Source: Leptolyngbya boryana PCC 6306
Lineage (GTDB): Bacteria; Cyanobacteriota; Cyanobacteriia; Leptolyngbyales; Leptolyngbyaceae
DNA length: 64,000 nt
Assembly: GCF_000353285.1 (NCBI RefSeq)
Contig: NZ_KB731325.1
Span: 262,381-326,380, forward strand
Reading direction: 5' to 3'
The position numbers were made by a program, and so were the translations under genes. A model generated the notes under the pieces. The model ran no database searches and had not been told where the DNA came from. It was given only the letters and a program-made list of their open reading frames with translations. This document shows positions 45,401 through 54,575 of this stretch, piece after piece (position 1 is the first letter of the stretch; each line of letters begins with the position of its first letter).

Positions 45401-48010
45401 ATGGAACACCCGATGGTGCTCAGTTCACAGAAAGTCGGTGAGCTTCTGAGTCTGTTTAAGCAACAATATCCAGACTGGAAAAGCTTCTCGAATCCAATCG
45501 ATATTCGCTTTCAAGAAGATGAAATTGACTATAAACAAAAGCTGATTGATAAAGCAAAACATCAATTAGCTGAACCTGAATTGCGTGAACTGATTCAGTC
45601 GGAGGACTACAATACCTTCATTGCTCGGCTTCAAATTTTAGGACAGGATAAAGAGAATAATCTACTCTTTCTTCGATATCCAAGTTCAAGCGACTTGAAT
45701 ATTCTGAGCGTTCCAGATTTGGATAGGAAAACGTTTTGCAAAGTCTTCTATGACTTACTGTATGGCGATGGAAGTCTCGAAGCTCGATTGGATGACTATT
45801 TAACATGGATTGAACGCAACAAGCTACCGAACAAGTGGGCCTTTCCCACACACTTTCTCTTTCTATGTCATCCTGAAACAGAAATTTTTATTAAACCCAG
45901 TGCAATCAAAACCTTTCTAGATTTTATTGACCAAGGGAGCATCTTCACATCTAGCCCTTCAGCACAAAGCTACAGCGCAATTAGACAAGTCGCCTCTTTC
46001 TTAAAAGAAGCTCTTCAACCATACAAGCCGCGAGACATGGTTGATATTCAGAGTTTGATCTGGGTCTGTAGCTCAAGTCTGAGTCAGCAAGCACGCTATT
46101 GGAAAATTGCACCTGGTGAAGACGCTTGGCAATGGGATGAATGTCGTCATCAAGGCTTTATTGCCATTGGATGGGACGAACTCGGTGACATTGCCAATCT
46201 TAGCAGATCGCAGTTTGATGCTCGGCGGGATCAGTTGATTACCCAACATCCAGGCTGGAAGTGGTCAAAGACGGGCGTGAATCAGGTGTGGGTGTTCTCG
46301 CAAATCCAAGAGGGAGATCGCATTGTTGCCAATCGCGGTAAAACAGAAGTGCTGGGAATTGGCACGGTCACAGGTTCTTACTATTTCGATGCCAATGCCA
46401 ATGAGCAAAAACATCGATTGCCCGTGCAATGGTATGATTTAACGCCTCGTTCGGTTAACAAAAGTGGATGGCAAAGAACCTTAATTGCCGTATCCGAAGC
46501 GGAATTTAGCGCGATCACTGAAGCGGATATGGGCACCCATCCTAAATCTCTATTTTCTCCAATTACCTTTGAACTATTGGCAGAACTCAAAGCAACGCCA
46601 AAGAAAACAACTTATCTAGCAAGGAAAGATGAGTTTAAGCAACAACTAGAAGAACCCTTTCAACGGCTATTTCGGCAAGTTGCAGCCCAACTTCCAGAAG
46701 CACTGACTGAGCGGATGGAAACGGAACGAAAAATCTTTGCCAAAATTCCCAAGAATGACTTCAAGCATGGCGGTGCTTGGGACTTCTACTGGGGGGCATT
46801 TTATCCGAAGGGCGGGCAACGAACGCAAGATGCTCAACTCTTCCTCTGGATGAACTATGAGCGTCTAGAATTCGGCTTCTTCATCGGTATGTACGGCAGC
46901 GAACAACGACAGCGATTTATTCAAAACTGCCAAAAGTACTACTCACTGTTGCTTGATCTATTAGAAGAAAACTTATCCGATCCAAACCTATTCTTCGGAA
47001 GCCGTAGCCGCGCCATCATTAGTTCAGATGGAACAATATCGGGTCAGGCGAATCTCAGCTGGCAAGATTGGCTGAAGAACCCAGAACAACTGGGAGATTT
47101 ACATGTTGCGATCGTCCTTCCTAAATCCACAGTTTTAGCGAGTTCGATTGATCAACTCACACCCCAAATCGTGCAAACCTATCAACAACTGTTTCCGCTA
47201 ATTTTACTGGCAACGTCGAACGATCCGACTCTAGAAATTGAAGAATATCTCCTAGGAGACGAACCTTCCCTTCCCATCAATCCGCCCTACTCTCTTGCTC
47301 AGTGTGCTGAAGAGACGTACATGGACTCAGAAGTCTTGAAAGGCTGGGTGCAAGCCCTCGATCGGAAACAACAAGCCGTTCTGTATGGACCTCCTGGCAC
47401 GGGTAAAACCTTCCTGGCTCGTCATCTAGCTCGACACTTAGTTGGAGATGGGAATGGATTTGTGGATATCGTGCAATTTCATCCCGCCTACACTTACGAA
47501 GACTTTATTCAGGGCATCCGACCCAAACGAACAGAAGGAGGATTGGATTATCCCACCGTGCCAGGACGGTTCCTAGACTTCTGCAAACGTGCTCAGTCTT
47601 GTGGTGATCATCCTTGTGTTTTGATCATTGACGAGATCAACCGTGCCAATCTCGCTCAAGTATTTGGCGAATTGATGTATCTCCTAGAATACCGGGATGA
47701 AAAACTCTATTTAGCGAGTGGTGATCTCTTGAGCATTCCGAAAAATGTTCGCATCCTGGGAACGATGAATACCGCCGATCGCTCGATTGCCCTGGTTGAC
47801 CATGCGCTGCGTCGCCGCTTTGCTTTTCTCTATGTTCCACCCAACTACGAGGGCTTGCACAAATACCATGAATCAACAGGTTATTCGGCGGCGAACCTCA
47901 TTCGCATTCTGAGGCGAATCAATGCTCAACTTGACGATCCCCATTATCAAATCGGCACCAGTTTCTTTCTTCGTCTAGATCTAGACACGGAACTCAAAAG
48001 CATTTGGTAA
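45401..48010 (+). CDS. mcrB: McrB-like GTPase subunit, with premature TAA
   Basis: An 869-codon product. An unassigned N-terminal domain is followed at about 215-370 by an EVE-like (YTH-related) modified-base-binding domain (RYWKIAPGEDAWQWDECRHQ, then GDRIVANRG). An unassigned alpha/beta middle follows. The McrB AAA+ motor has Walker A GPPGTGKT (663-670), IIDEINRANLAQVFGE (from about 742) and MNTADRS (789). McrB recognises modified DNA and drives the McrC nuclease with GTP. The TAA at 48008-48010 is premature: the same frame continues LEIEPYLEEFFFDQPDK to a TGA at 48107-48109 that overlaps the mcrC ATG. The product lacks 33 residues, and activity is uncertain. ATGs at 45401 and 45413 are both possible starts. 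Confidence 0.88.
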   Translation: MEHPMVLSSQKVGELLSLFKQQYPDWKSFSNPIDIRFQEDEIDYKQKLIDKAKHQLAEPELRELIQSEDYNTFIARLQILGQDKENNLLFLRYPSSSDLNILSVPDLDRKTFCKVFYDLLYGDGSLEARLDDYLTWIERNKLPNKWAFPTHFLFLCHPETEIFIKPSAIKTFLDFIDQGSIFTSSPSAQSYSAIRQVASFLKEALQPYKPRDMVDIQSLIWVCSSSLSQQARYWKIAPGEDAWQWDECRHQGFIAIGWDELGDIANLSRSQFDARRDQLITQHPGWKWSKTGVNQVWVFSQIQEGDRIVANRGKTEVLGIGTVTGSYYFDANANEQKHRLPVQWYDLTPRSVNKSGWQRTLIAVSEAEFSAITEADMGTHPKSLFSPITFELLAELKATPKKTTYLARKDEFKQQLEEPFQRLFRQVAAQLPEALTERMETERKIFAKIPKNDFKHGGAWDFYWGAFYPKGGQRTQDAQLFLWMNYERLEFGFFIGMYGSEQRQRFIQNCQKYYSLLLDLLEENLSDPNLFFGSRSRAIISSDGTISGQANLSWQDWLKNPEQLGDLHVAIVLPKSTVLASSIDQLTPQIVQTYQQLFPLILLATSNDPTLEIEEYLLGDEPSLPINPPYSLAQCAEETYMDSEVLKGWVQALDRKQQAVLYGPPGTGKTFLARHLARHLVGDGNGFVDIVQFHPAYTYEDFIQGIRPKRTEGGLDYPTVPGRFLDFCKRAQSCGDHPCVLIIDEINRANLAQVFGELMYLLEYRDEKLYLASGDLLSIPKNVRILGTMNTADRSIALVDHALRRRFAFLYVPPNYEGLHKYHESTGYSAANLIRILRRINAQLDDPHYQIGTSFFLRLDLDTELKSIW

Positions 48011-48105
48011 CTAGAGATTGAGCCTTATCTGGAGGAATTCTTCTTCGACCAGCCTGACAAAATGAAAATGCTGCGATGGGAACAGGTGAAGGAGCAACTC
48101 AACCC

Positions 48106-49359
48106 ATGAACGTGACGAAGCCCATCGTTTATGAACTAACCGAGTATGCTGCAACAATATTGCCTTCTGACGCTATTCCAATTGAATTAGGAACGCTGCT
48201 CTGGCAGACTTATGGCGAAAATGGCACCTTGCGAAAGAGTGTGGTCAAGATTGATTTTCCTTCTCCGATCACAGGCGGACAGTGGCGATTAACCTCACAA
48301 GGCTGGGTCGGCTATATCCCACTATCAGATGTGCTAGGATTTCGGCTGCAACCGAAAGTTGGTCTAGCAAATATCTTTGGCATGTTGGAATATGCCTACA
48401 ACCTTAAGAGCTTTCATTTTCTCGACGGCTTGAGTCACTTCGATACCCTCGAGGAACTTTATAGCTTCCTCGCAGATATCCTATCTCGACGCATTCTCGA
48501 TCGCGCTCGAAAAGGTCTCTACCGCACCTACGTTCCAAGGAGCGATCAGATGACCGTTGTCCGGGGGCGCATGGACACACGGCATCTAGTTCAGAAACCG
48601 TGGGAAGTCAACATCAAATGCCACTACAAAGACCATACATCAGACATTGAAGATAATCAGATTCTGCTCTGGACACTGCATCAAATGATTGCTTGTGGAG
48701 GCTGTAACCCTCAAGCACTAACCAACGCACGTCGAGCTTACCGAGCGCTGCAAGGCACAGTTTCGCTAGAACATGTTGCTCCTCAAGCTTGGATGAAACG
48801 GATCTACAACCGTCTGAATGACGACTATCAAGCGTTGCACGCACTTTGTCGATTCTTCTTAGAGCAAAGTGGACCGAACCAGACCGAAGGCAATCGTAAA
48901 ATGCTGCCTTTTCTGGTGAATATGGCACGACTCTACGAACTGTTTGTCGCGGAGTGGTTGAAAGCTCACCGAGTCAGCCACCTATGGATCCACAATCTCG
49001 ACGTTAAATCTCAACATCAAGTTGAGATTAATCAGGAGGGATCCTTGTCCTTCAACATTGACCTTGTGTTATTTGATCGCACAACGGGTCAACCCCGTTA
49101 CGTTTTGGATACGAAGTACAAAATTCCAACCGCGCCTTCTACTGAAGATGTTGCACAGATTATTGCCTATGCAACGGCTACAGGCTGTTCGGAAGCAGTT
49201 CTCATCTACCCAGAAATACTACAAATGCCCCTCGATGCCAGAGTGCAAAACATCCATATTTGCACTCTGACTTTTGCTGTAGATGGAGATTTGTCTCAAG
49301 CAGGAGAACAATTTTTAGAAAGCTTACTTGCGTGTCAACCCATAGCTAGGACAGCATGA
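48106..49359 (+). CDS. mcrC: McrC nuclease subunit
   Basis: A 417-residue protein with the McrC N-terminal domain (GWVGYIPLSDVLGFRLQPKV) and PD-(D/E)XK nuclease core: D319 in FNIDLVLFD, then D335-x-K337 in VLDTKYK. With McrB it forms a modification-dependent restriction complex. The ATG at 48106 overlaps the natural mcrB TGA (ATGA), so translation was coupled to readthrough of full-length mcrB. An in-frame ATG at 48076 is less likely. Its 3' end overlaps the convergent 483-aa gene by 14 bp. Confidence 0.9.
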   Translation: MNVTKPIVYELTEYAATILPSDAIPIELGTLLWQTYGENGTLRKSVVKIDFPSPITGGQWRLTSQGWVGYIPLSDVLGFRLQPKVGLANIFGMLEYAYNLKSFHFLDGLSHFDTLEELYSFLADILSRRILDRARKGLYRTYVPRSDQMTVVRGRMDTRHLVQKPWEVNIKCHYKDHTSDIEDNQILLWTLHQMIACGGCNPQALTNARRAYRALQGTVSLEHVAPQAWMKRIYNRLNDDYQALHALCRFFLEQSGPNQTEGNRKMLPFLVNMARLYELFVAEWLKAHRVSHLWIHNLDVKSQHQVEINQEGSLSFNIDLVLFDRTTGQPRYVLDTKYKIPTAPSTEDVAQIIAYATATGCSEAVLIYPEILQMPLDARVQNIHICTLTFAVDGDLSQAGEQFLESLLACQPIARTA

Positions 49360-50797
49360 ATGCATCAAGTTCGTCAATGGTATGAATTATTTTTGTTTGG
49401 GGAACTCCATATACCTCAGCGAGCTGAATGCTGTTTTGCAATCTGAGCGCTGTATTTTTGGTTTGATCAAAAGCAGCTTGTGTTAGATCTCCTAGTCGTT
49501 CATATTTAATGATGATCTGGGCAATAACCTCCTGATAAGCGCGATCAATTTTGGCAAGGCACTGGTTATAGTACGCTGCTAATCTTTTTTGCAACTTTTC
49601 TGCTGCTTCACCGAGATATGGTTTTCCAAAACTCATGATCATCCGACCCGCAATGGTTCCGACCAATGCTCCTAAGACAGGCACGGGGATCACAGCTTGC
49701 CCGATCGCTGCACTGAGCGCGACGATCGCCGACTCTGCACAAGCAATCTGCCCGAGTTCTAGAAATTCATCAAGCGTAATGTCGCCATCCGCATAGCGTT
49801 TTCCGATGGCTACAACCGCAAAACCTGCACTAATCACAGCACCCGCAAGTGGAGCAGAAAGATTCGCAAAGTTGGTTAATCCATAAAGTGCTGCGCCAGA
49901 AACTCCGCCCGTTGCTCCGCCCTGGGCAGTGGCGAAACCTAGCTCTTGCCAGTCTGCGCTTGTGAAATCACCTTTAAAAGGATTCTTGCCTTGCCGATAT
50001 TTTTCAAACAGTTTGAAGGTGACCTGAAGACCTGCTCCAATCACAGCCCCTTGAGCCGCGACCTTTGCCATTTCTCCAAGGCTCGGTTGATGCTCTAACC
50101 GAATCTTGTCTTTCAAGTCTTTCTGAGTCTCTTTTAGCTCCTGTTCATGTCGGTCTAAAGTATCTTGAACCTTGCCTTGCTGAACTTCACTGTAGTTAGA
50201 GATTCCAGGCTTGACCACCTCGTGAAATGGTCGACCTGACAATTGCTCAACTGCCTGAATCTTCTCCCGAATTTTCTGAATGGAGGTTTGAGACAGCCCT
50301 TCCACCATCTCCCCTTGAGCGACACGCTGCATCACTTCATACTGATCTTTTGGTACGTGATAGTAGGAACCATTACGCCCAAAATACTCATACTGTTTCA
50401 TGTGATTTAGAACGTGTTCCAGGTTCTTCCCAACTCCATTGACAAACTTCGATTGAACCTCCACCTGGTCAATGCAATAGTCTGCTGGCGCAGTTCGACC
50501 GATGCCATCAAAGGAAGCAGTAGGCGTGAGTTGATGCACCAAGTCTCGTGCGTTCCGAATTCCCACTTCAACCTGCTCTGCAATCTCACCATGTTTCGTG
50601 TGCAAGTTGCCTAGAATGTGCTCAGGACTGCCCACGAACTCACGAACCTGCTGAACTTGGCGCAAAGCATCAGCAAAAGCGCTATCTTGACGGCTGAGGT
50701 CTTGTGCGAGTTCTCGCGCACGGTTGAGATTTTCAGCATCAACCATGCTGGCGATGATCTGTGTGGTTGGATGGATATTCTCTTTCATGCTGCACAT
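49346..50797 (-). CDS. Unknown membrane-associated protein, 483 aa
   Basis: Not recognised. The N-terminal half is helical and charged, with coiled-coil character (DTLDRHEQELKETQKDLKDK). The centre has a run of Gly/Ala-rich hydrophobic segments, including GGATGGVSGAALYGLTNFA, AGAVISAGFAVVAIG, and AIVALSAAIGQAV with VPVLGALVGTIAG. These could span or perforate a membrane. The end is again helical. It begins 4 bp after the stop of the 282-aa gene, so the two are co-expressed. It ends convergently inside mcrC, at the edge of a defence island. A role as membrane effector or toxin is speculation from shape and location. Confidence 0.75.
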   Translation of the reverse strand: MCSMKENIHPTTQIIASMVDAENLNRARELAQDLSRQDSAFADALRQVQQVREFVGSPEHILGNLHTKHGEIAEQVEVGIRNARDLVHQLTPTASFDGIGRTAPADYCIDQVEVQSKFVNGVGKNLEHVLNHMKQYEYFGRNGSYYHVPKDQYEVMQRVAQGEMVEGLSQTSIQKIREKIQAVEQLSGRPFHEVVKPGISNYSEVQQGKVQDTLDRHEQELKETQKDLKDKIRLEHQPSLGEMAKVAAQGAVIGAGLQVTFKLFEKYRQGKNPFKGDFTSADWQELGFATAQGGATGGVSGAALYGLTNFANLSAPLAGAVISAGFAVVAIGKRYADGDITLDEFLELGQIACAESAIVALSAAIGQAVIPVPVLGALVGTIAGRMIMSFGKPYLGEAAEKLQKRLAAYYNQCLAKIDRAYQEVIAQIIIKYERLGDLTQAAFDQTKNTALRLQNSIQLAEVYGVPQTKIIHTIDELDAFMLS

Positions 50798-50801
50798 TGG
50801 A

Positions 50802-51650
50802 TTAGGCGATCTTCTGATTGAGCAACTTCGATAGGGATTGAATATTGTTGATCAGCGCCGCAAGCGTTTCTTGTTGCCCCTGTGTAAATTTGCGGTAATC
50901 CTTCGGTGCTTCTTTCATCAAAGTCTTGAGCTGAAACAGAACACCATCCGCATGTTGTTGAGTTAGATCTAAAAGACGATCAATTGCTTGTTCTGCGGCG
51001 GATAGCTTCTTCGTTTCCGCTTTGATTTCTACGGTTTCTTGTGTGGCTTTTTCCGCGACTTCTGCATTTTTATGATTGGCATAGAACGCACTGCCTGCAA
51101 GAGCGACTCCTCCGATCGCCCAACCCACCGGGCCTGCTAGCGCAAGCAACGCATTGCCTGCAGCCATTCCTCCTCCGCCTGCTGCGAGTGCACCACCGCC
51201 AAGCCATGCGAGTGCGGCATTCGTTGCAGCAGCGCCAGATAAAGCAGAAATCGCAGTTCCAGTCGAAGCCGTGCCGAAAGTGGTTGCGATCGCCATCGCT
51301 GCAGTTGGACCAAAAGCGGCGACACCTGCTCCGGCAGCGACACCTGCTCCAGCAACCGATCCACTGACCTGCTCATGTTTTCTCGCTTCCAGCTCGATTT
51401 TTTCTGCCAGTTCTACAAATCGGCGATATTCTGCTTTGAACGCTGCAACCGTCTTATCAAATTCTTTCGGGGAGTTTGACAGAGTATTAATGTAGTCTTC
51501 GCAAGCTTGAATGATTTGATCGGCTGTTCCACGCCGTCTGTTGTATAACTTCTCAGATTTGTACGTCACCTGAGCAAAAACACTTTCGTACTCTTTCGCG
51601 GCACCTTTGAGCGCCTTCAAAGCGCGATCCCTTGAACCCTGATTGAACAT
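50802..51650 (-). CDS. Unknown glycine-zipper membrane protein, 282 aa
   Basis: Not recognised. A helical N-terminus (about 1-90) is followed by an unusually Gly/Ala-rich hydrophobic stretch at about 95-195 (GSVAGAGVAAGAGVAAFGP, ALAWLGGGALAAGGGGMAAG, GPVGWAIGGVALAGSAFYA) that could form several packed transmembrane hairpins. A helical C-terminus (ETKKLSAAEQAIDRLLDLT) follows. The shape resembles pore-forming or glycine-zipper proteins. It is the first gene of the pair with the 483-aa protein. Partner dependence is inferred from the 4-bp gap. Confidence 0.75.
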   Translation of the reverse strand: MFNQGSRDRALKALKGAAKEYESVFAQVTYKSEKLYNRRRGTADQIIQACEDYINTLSNSPKEFDKTVAAFKAEYRRFVELAEKIELEARKHEQVSGSVAGAGVAAGAGVAAFGPTAAMAIATTFGTASTGTAISALSGAAATNAALAWLGGGALAAGGGGMAAGNALLALAGPVGWAIGGVALAGSAFYANHKNAEVAEKATQETVEIKAETKKLSAAEQAIDRLLDLTQQHADGVLFQLKTLMKEAPKDYRKFTQGQQETLAALINNIQSLSKLLNQKIA

Positions 51651-52006
51651 CTTTGTGTGCTGAGAAAAGCGAAACAGCTATGACCAGTAATATACCCAAA
51701 ACCCGTGTGAAGCTTCCTATGCGACGATTGCAACAACAAGTCTTTAAATTCGGCGGTGCTCAATGGCGAAATGAAGTGTGTTCCTTATGTGGTTGATAAG
51801 GCGAACGTCCTGGTTTTTTGAAAAAACTTCGCGAAGTTTTACCTCTTTGCTATGCACAATCAATACACTAAGTACCACTTCACTTAATACTTCTATCGAT
51901 TTCTGGCAACGCTCGAAACCAACATGACATCTCCAGGAACAGGCTTGCTGTCCAAAAAATTCCCTGATTTATGCGATTTCTAGTATGTGTGAGCTGCAGC
52001 TAAAGT
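51651..52006. other. Intergenic region
   Basis: No credible gene. A 38-codon frame opens at the ATG near 51,680 and ends EVCSLCG, but it has no support beyond being open. A perfect 18-bp palindrome lies at 51823-51840. Confidence 0.5.
51823..51840. terminator. Perfect palindrome ending in TTTT
   Basis: AAAACTTCGCGAAGTTTT is a perfect 18-bp palindrome about 170 bp upstream of the membrane-protein pair. It could be a weak bidirectional terminator or an operator. Confidence 0.35.
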
Positions 52007-52423
52007 CTATCGATTCACCCCGCAAGCTTTTGTCAAAAACTTCTCTTGATACAGGCTGGCTGTGAACCAAGATCCTTTTTCGTGCTGCACAATTCGGCGA
52101 GGTTGTTGAGTTGAATCCAAGATTCCTGTTTTTAAGATGAATAGCTGTCGTGTTCGACAATTGCCACTGTATCGTACGTATTGTTTATCTATTTCTGCAT
52201 CGAAATTAACGCGATCTCCTCGACGTACAACAGTATTGGCTCCAAATAAATCAGGGTCTGAACCCTGCGGATACATGCTGCTGACTCCTCCCGTTCCAGG
52301 AACGATCTCCCATGTAATGGTCTGAGCTAGTATTGGCGACGTATAAAATAAGGCTCCTGCTACTGCAGCTCCAAAAAGTAGCATAGATCTAGCATGCCTA
52401 GATAAATTTGTTAGCTTCACCAT
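52007..52423 (-). CDS. Small secreted protein of unknown function, 138 aa
   Basis: Not recognised. A clear signal peptide (MLLFGAAVAGALFYTSPILAQT) predicts export, leaving about 100 residues with two Cys (GNCRTRQ and KACGVNR) that may form a disulfide. The mature part looks like a small beta-rich domain (TWEIVPGTGGVSSMYPQG). The ATG at 52423 has GGAG at good spacing; a TTG at 52435 is less likely. It stands alone between the membrane pair and the pseudokinase, all on the same strand. Confidence 0.75.
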   Translation of the reverse strand: MVKLTNLSRHARSMLLFGAAVAGALFYTSPILAQTITWEIVPGTGGVSSMYPQGSDPDLFGANTVVRRGDRVNFDAEIDKQYVRYSGNCRTRQLFILKTGILDSTQQPRRIVQHEKGSWFTASLYQEKFLTKACGVNR

Positions 52424-52546
52424 GTAAAACTCCAAATTGCGATTCTTAGAAAAAGGTGTTGTTACACACTATAGGCGATGTACAATTTATGAATCAGCAT
52501 TTAGTCAGCTACCAAGCCATCAATCAGGTAACAGGCAGCTCTCGCC

Positions 52547-53605
52547 TTACTTGGGTTTAGAGAACTGATTTGCAATGTGGATCGCTTTTTCTTGAACCAC
52601 ATTGAAAGAAGGAAGCGCAGCGTTAACTAACCAATGAAGAGCTTTCTCTGCTGCTTGCTGAGGACCCGATTGAGTAACGGGCTGTGCTGTTGCTGAAGCA
52701 TCAAGCTGCTTCAAGTCCTTGAGGAGGAGTTTAATATTTGCATAGCGATCGAGAAGTAATGGAGCAGCCATTTTCTCTAAAATTTTGCGGAAAGCAGGAC
52801 TAAGAGAATTGTGGGTCAAATAGTCCTGGTAGTTCCAGTGTTTACCCTGATAGTCAAGCAGATAGGTAGGTTCTATACCCGTCGCAGCCTGTAAGCAGAC
52901 TACACCCAAACTGTAAAGGTCGCTAGCAAACGTGGCTTTTCCTGTCAGCTGTTCTTGGGCGGAGTAAGCAGGGTCGCCGATTAGGTACTCTCCTGCCTTG
53001 AGAATGCTATCTTGCATCATTTCTGCAATTAATTGAGGAAACCCAAAGTTAATTAAGGTAAACGTTCCAGAATGATGTGAGTAAAGAATGTGTTCCGGTT
53101 GAATATCTCTGTGGAGCAATGAAGATTCATGGAGCGTTTGCAGAGCGGGTAGGAGATCTCCAAGTAGCTTTTGGATCTGGCTTTCGGTGAGGTAAGACTG
53201 ATTCTGGAGCAGTTCAGATAAGGTAGAGCCGTGGGGAAGTGCTTCAATCAGGTACAAGCCATTGCCGACGACAGAATAATCGATCGGTGTCTGCAGGTTC
53301 GGGACATCCTTCAAGGTATGCAATGCGGCAACAGACTGCTTGAAAATCTCGATCGCTCTTTGACGATTCGCTGAGTTCTTGAGAATCTCTTCAGGCAATA
53401 GAATTTGCTTCAGTTGGATGGGAGCGCTGGCTGAAAAAGCTGTGTCTACTCCCTTGAAGGTTCTAATAAATTTACCCATTTGGATCGGTTGTAGAGCACG
53501 GTAGCGAGACTTAATCAGCAATTTTGCGCCACAACTACGACAGGCTCTTTGGTTGTCAGGATTTTGCGGATCAGTGCAATGGGGATGTAGGCAAACGCTC
53601 ATCAT
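52547..53605 (-). CDS. Zinc-ribbon Ser/Thr kinase-like protein, probable pseudokinase
   Basis: A 352-residue protein with four Cys at positions 5, 10, 22 and 25, the N-terminal zinc ribbon common in cyanobacterial Ser/Thr kinases. A protein-kinase fold follows. The catalytic loop reads HRDIQPEHIL: HRD is present, but the following Lys is Gln and the metal-binding Asn is His. DFG is INFGF (Asp to Asn). No glycine-rich loop is seen. APE-like PAYSAQEQL and DLYSLGVV are retained. With both metal-binding residues changed, phosphotransfer is unlikely; a scaffold or sensor role is inferred. There is no transmembrane segment. The start was chosen at the ATG pair 53605/53602 directly before the Cys motif. 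Confidence 0.82.
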   Translation of the reverse strand: MMSVCLHPHCTDPQNPDNQRACRSCGAKLLIKSRYRALQPIQMGKFIRTFKGVDTAFSASAPIQLKQILLPEEILKNSANRQRAIEIFKQSVAALHTLKDVPNLQTPIDYSVVGNGLYLIEALPHGSTLSELLQNQSYLTESQIQKLLGDLLPALQTLHESSLLHRDIQPEHILYSHHSGTFTLINFGFPQLIAEMMQDSILKAGEYLIGDPAYSAQEQLTGKATFASDLYSLGVVCLQAATGIEPTYLLDYQGKHWNYQDYLTHNSLSPAFRKILEKMAAPLLLDRYANIKLLLKDLKQLDASATAQPVTQSGPQQAAEKALHWLVNAALPSFNVVQEKAIHIANQFSKPK

Positions 53606-53656
53606 GATTCTTAAAATGCTCTCGCTACCCTCAGTATTCCCAATGTGCCGTGACAA

Positions 53657-54575
53657 ATATGGCTTCTGAATAGACAGGAGCAGTATTATCGCTACGTAGT
53701 ATCTACCCCATTCTCAAGGCTTGCACCTATGCTGGAGTTCGACCAATATGCTAATGGGTGAGAATCTGTTTGATCTTGGTGAAATTAGTGCAGATTTTCT
53801 AGTGGACAAGTTGGACTAAGTGAAAGAGATTAAGGAACGCGATCGCATGTAAAAAAACCGCTGCACTGGCTCTGATTGATCCGCAATCATGTGTTGACTA
53901 AATTGTTCGATCGAGGGCATTTGAGATTGCAGAATTTCCCAAATCTGTGCAGTGCCCGTACTACTTTTCGCTTGTGGAATATTTAGCGTAACCGCACCAC
54001 GCAGTTCTCCCAAGGACAAACGAATCAGCAGATTTTAGAGGGACTTCTACCCAGCTAATTTGCAAGCTATTTTTGCGATCGTTTTTTCTACTGCTGTAAC
54101 TTACCAAGGTGTGTAAATAATCTGGTCGAATAGGCAAATTTCACAAGATATTGCGAGATCAAGAACAAGGGTTAGCCTCGTCTTCTCTGTCTTGACAAAC
54201 CACGATCGCAGATTCAAATGTTCAGGTTCAAGGCATCAATAGTCAAATTACTTCCTTAAGTATTTTCGCGGATTTTATCAAGAGATGCCCAAATTCTTAT
54301 CCTACTTACACTAAACCAACTAACCTCAACATTATCTGCACTAATTTTCTCTCTCTTCACTGTTCTCTTATAAGAACGAAACTCCAAGGGTGTGCAATTT
54401 CGGTATATTCTTTTCCCAGAGTTCCGTATGTTCCCCCAAAGCCTCGCAGGTTTAGATTGATTATCCTTAAGAAAAGCTTAAGTCTAGGGCGTTCAATTCA
54501 CGCTGCTGGATGCCTTGCTTTGACTCAACAGGTACTAACTTTCCGTTGTGTCTACTGTCGTTTTGTAAGGTCTTT
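53657..54575. other. Long intergenic region
   Basis: About 0.9 kb without a gene I can support. A 67-codon minus-strand frame (53816-54019) lacks any family resemblance. HIP1-like GCGATCGC occurs near 53,840. The stretch between divergent genes should hold the promoters of the pseudokinase and the 241-aa gene. Confidence 0.45.

Noticed and set aside
38527-48010. Genetic-code change or stop readthrough making the interrupted genes functional
   Set aside because: Neighbouring intact genes end in TAG, frameshifts and truncations occur in the same genes, and no suppressor tRNA is visible here.
53816-54019. 67-codon minus-strand open frame
   Set aside because: No ribosome-binding site, no family resemblance, and poor context in a long intergenic region.
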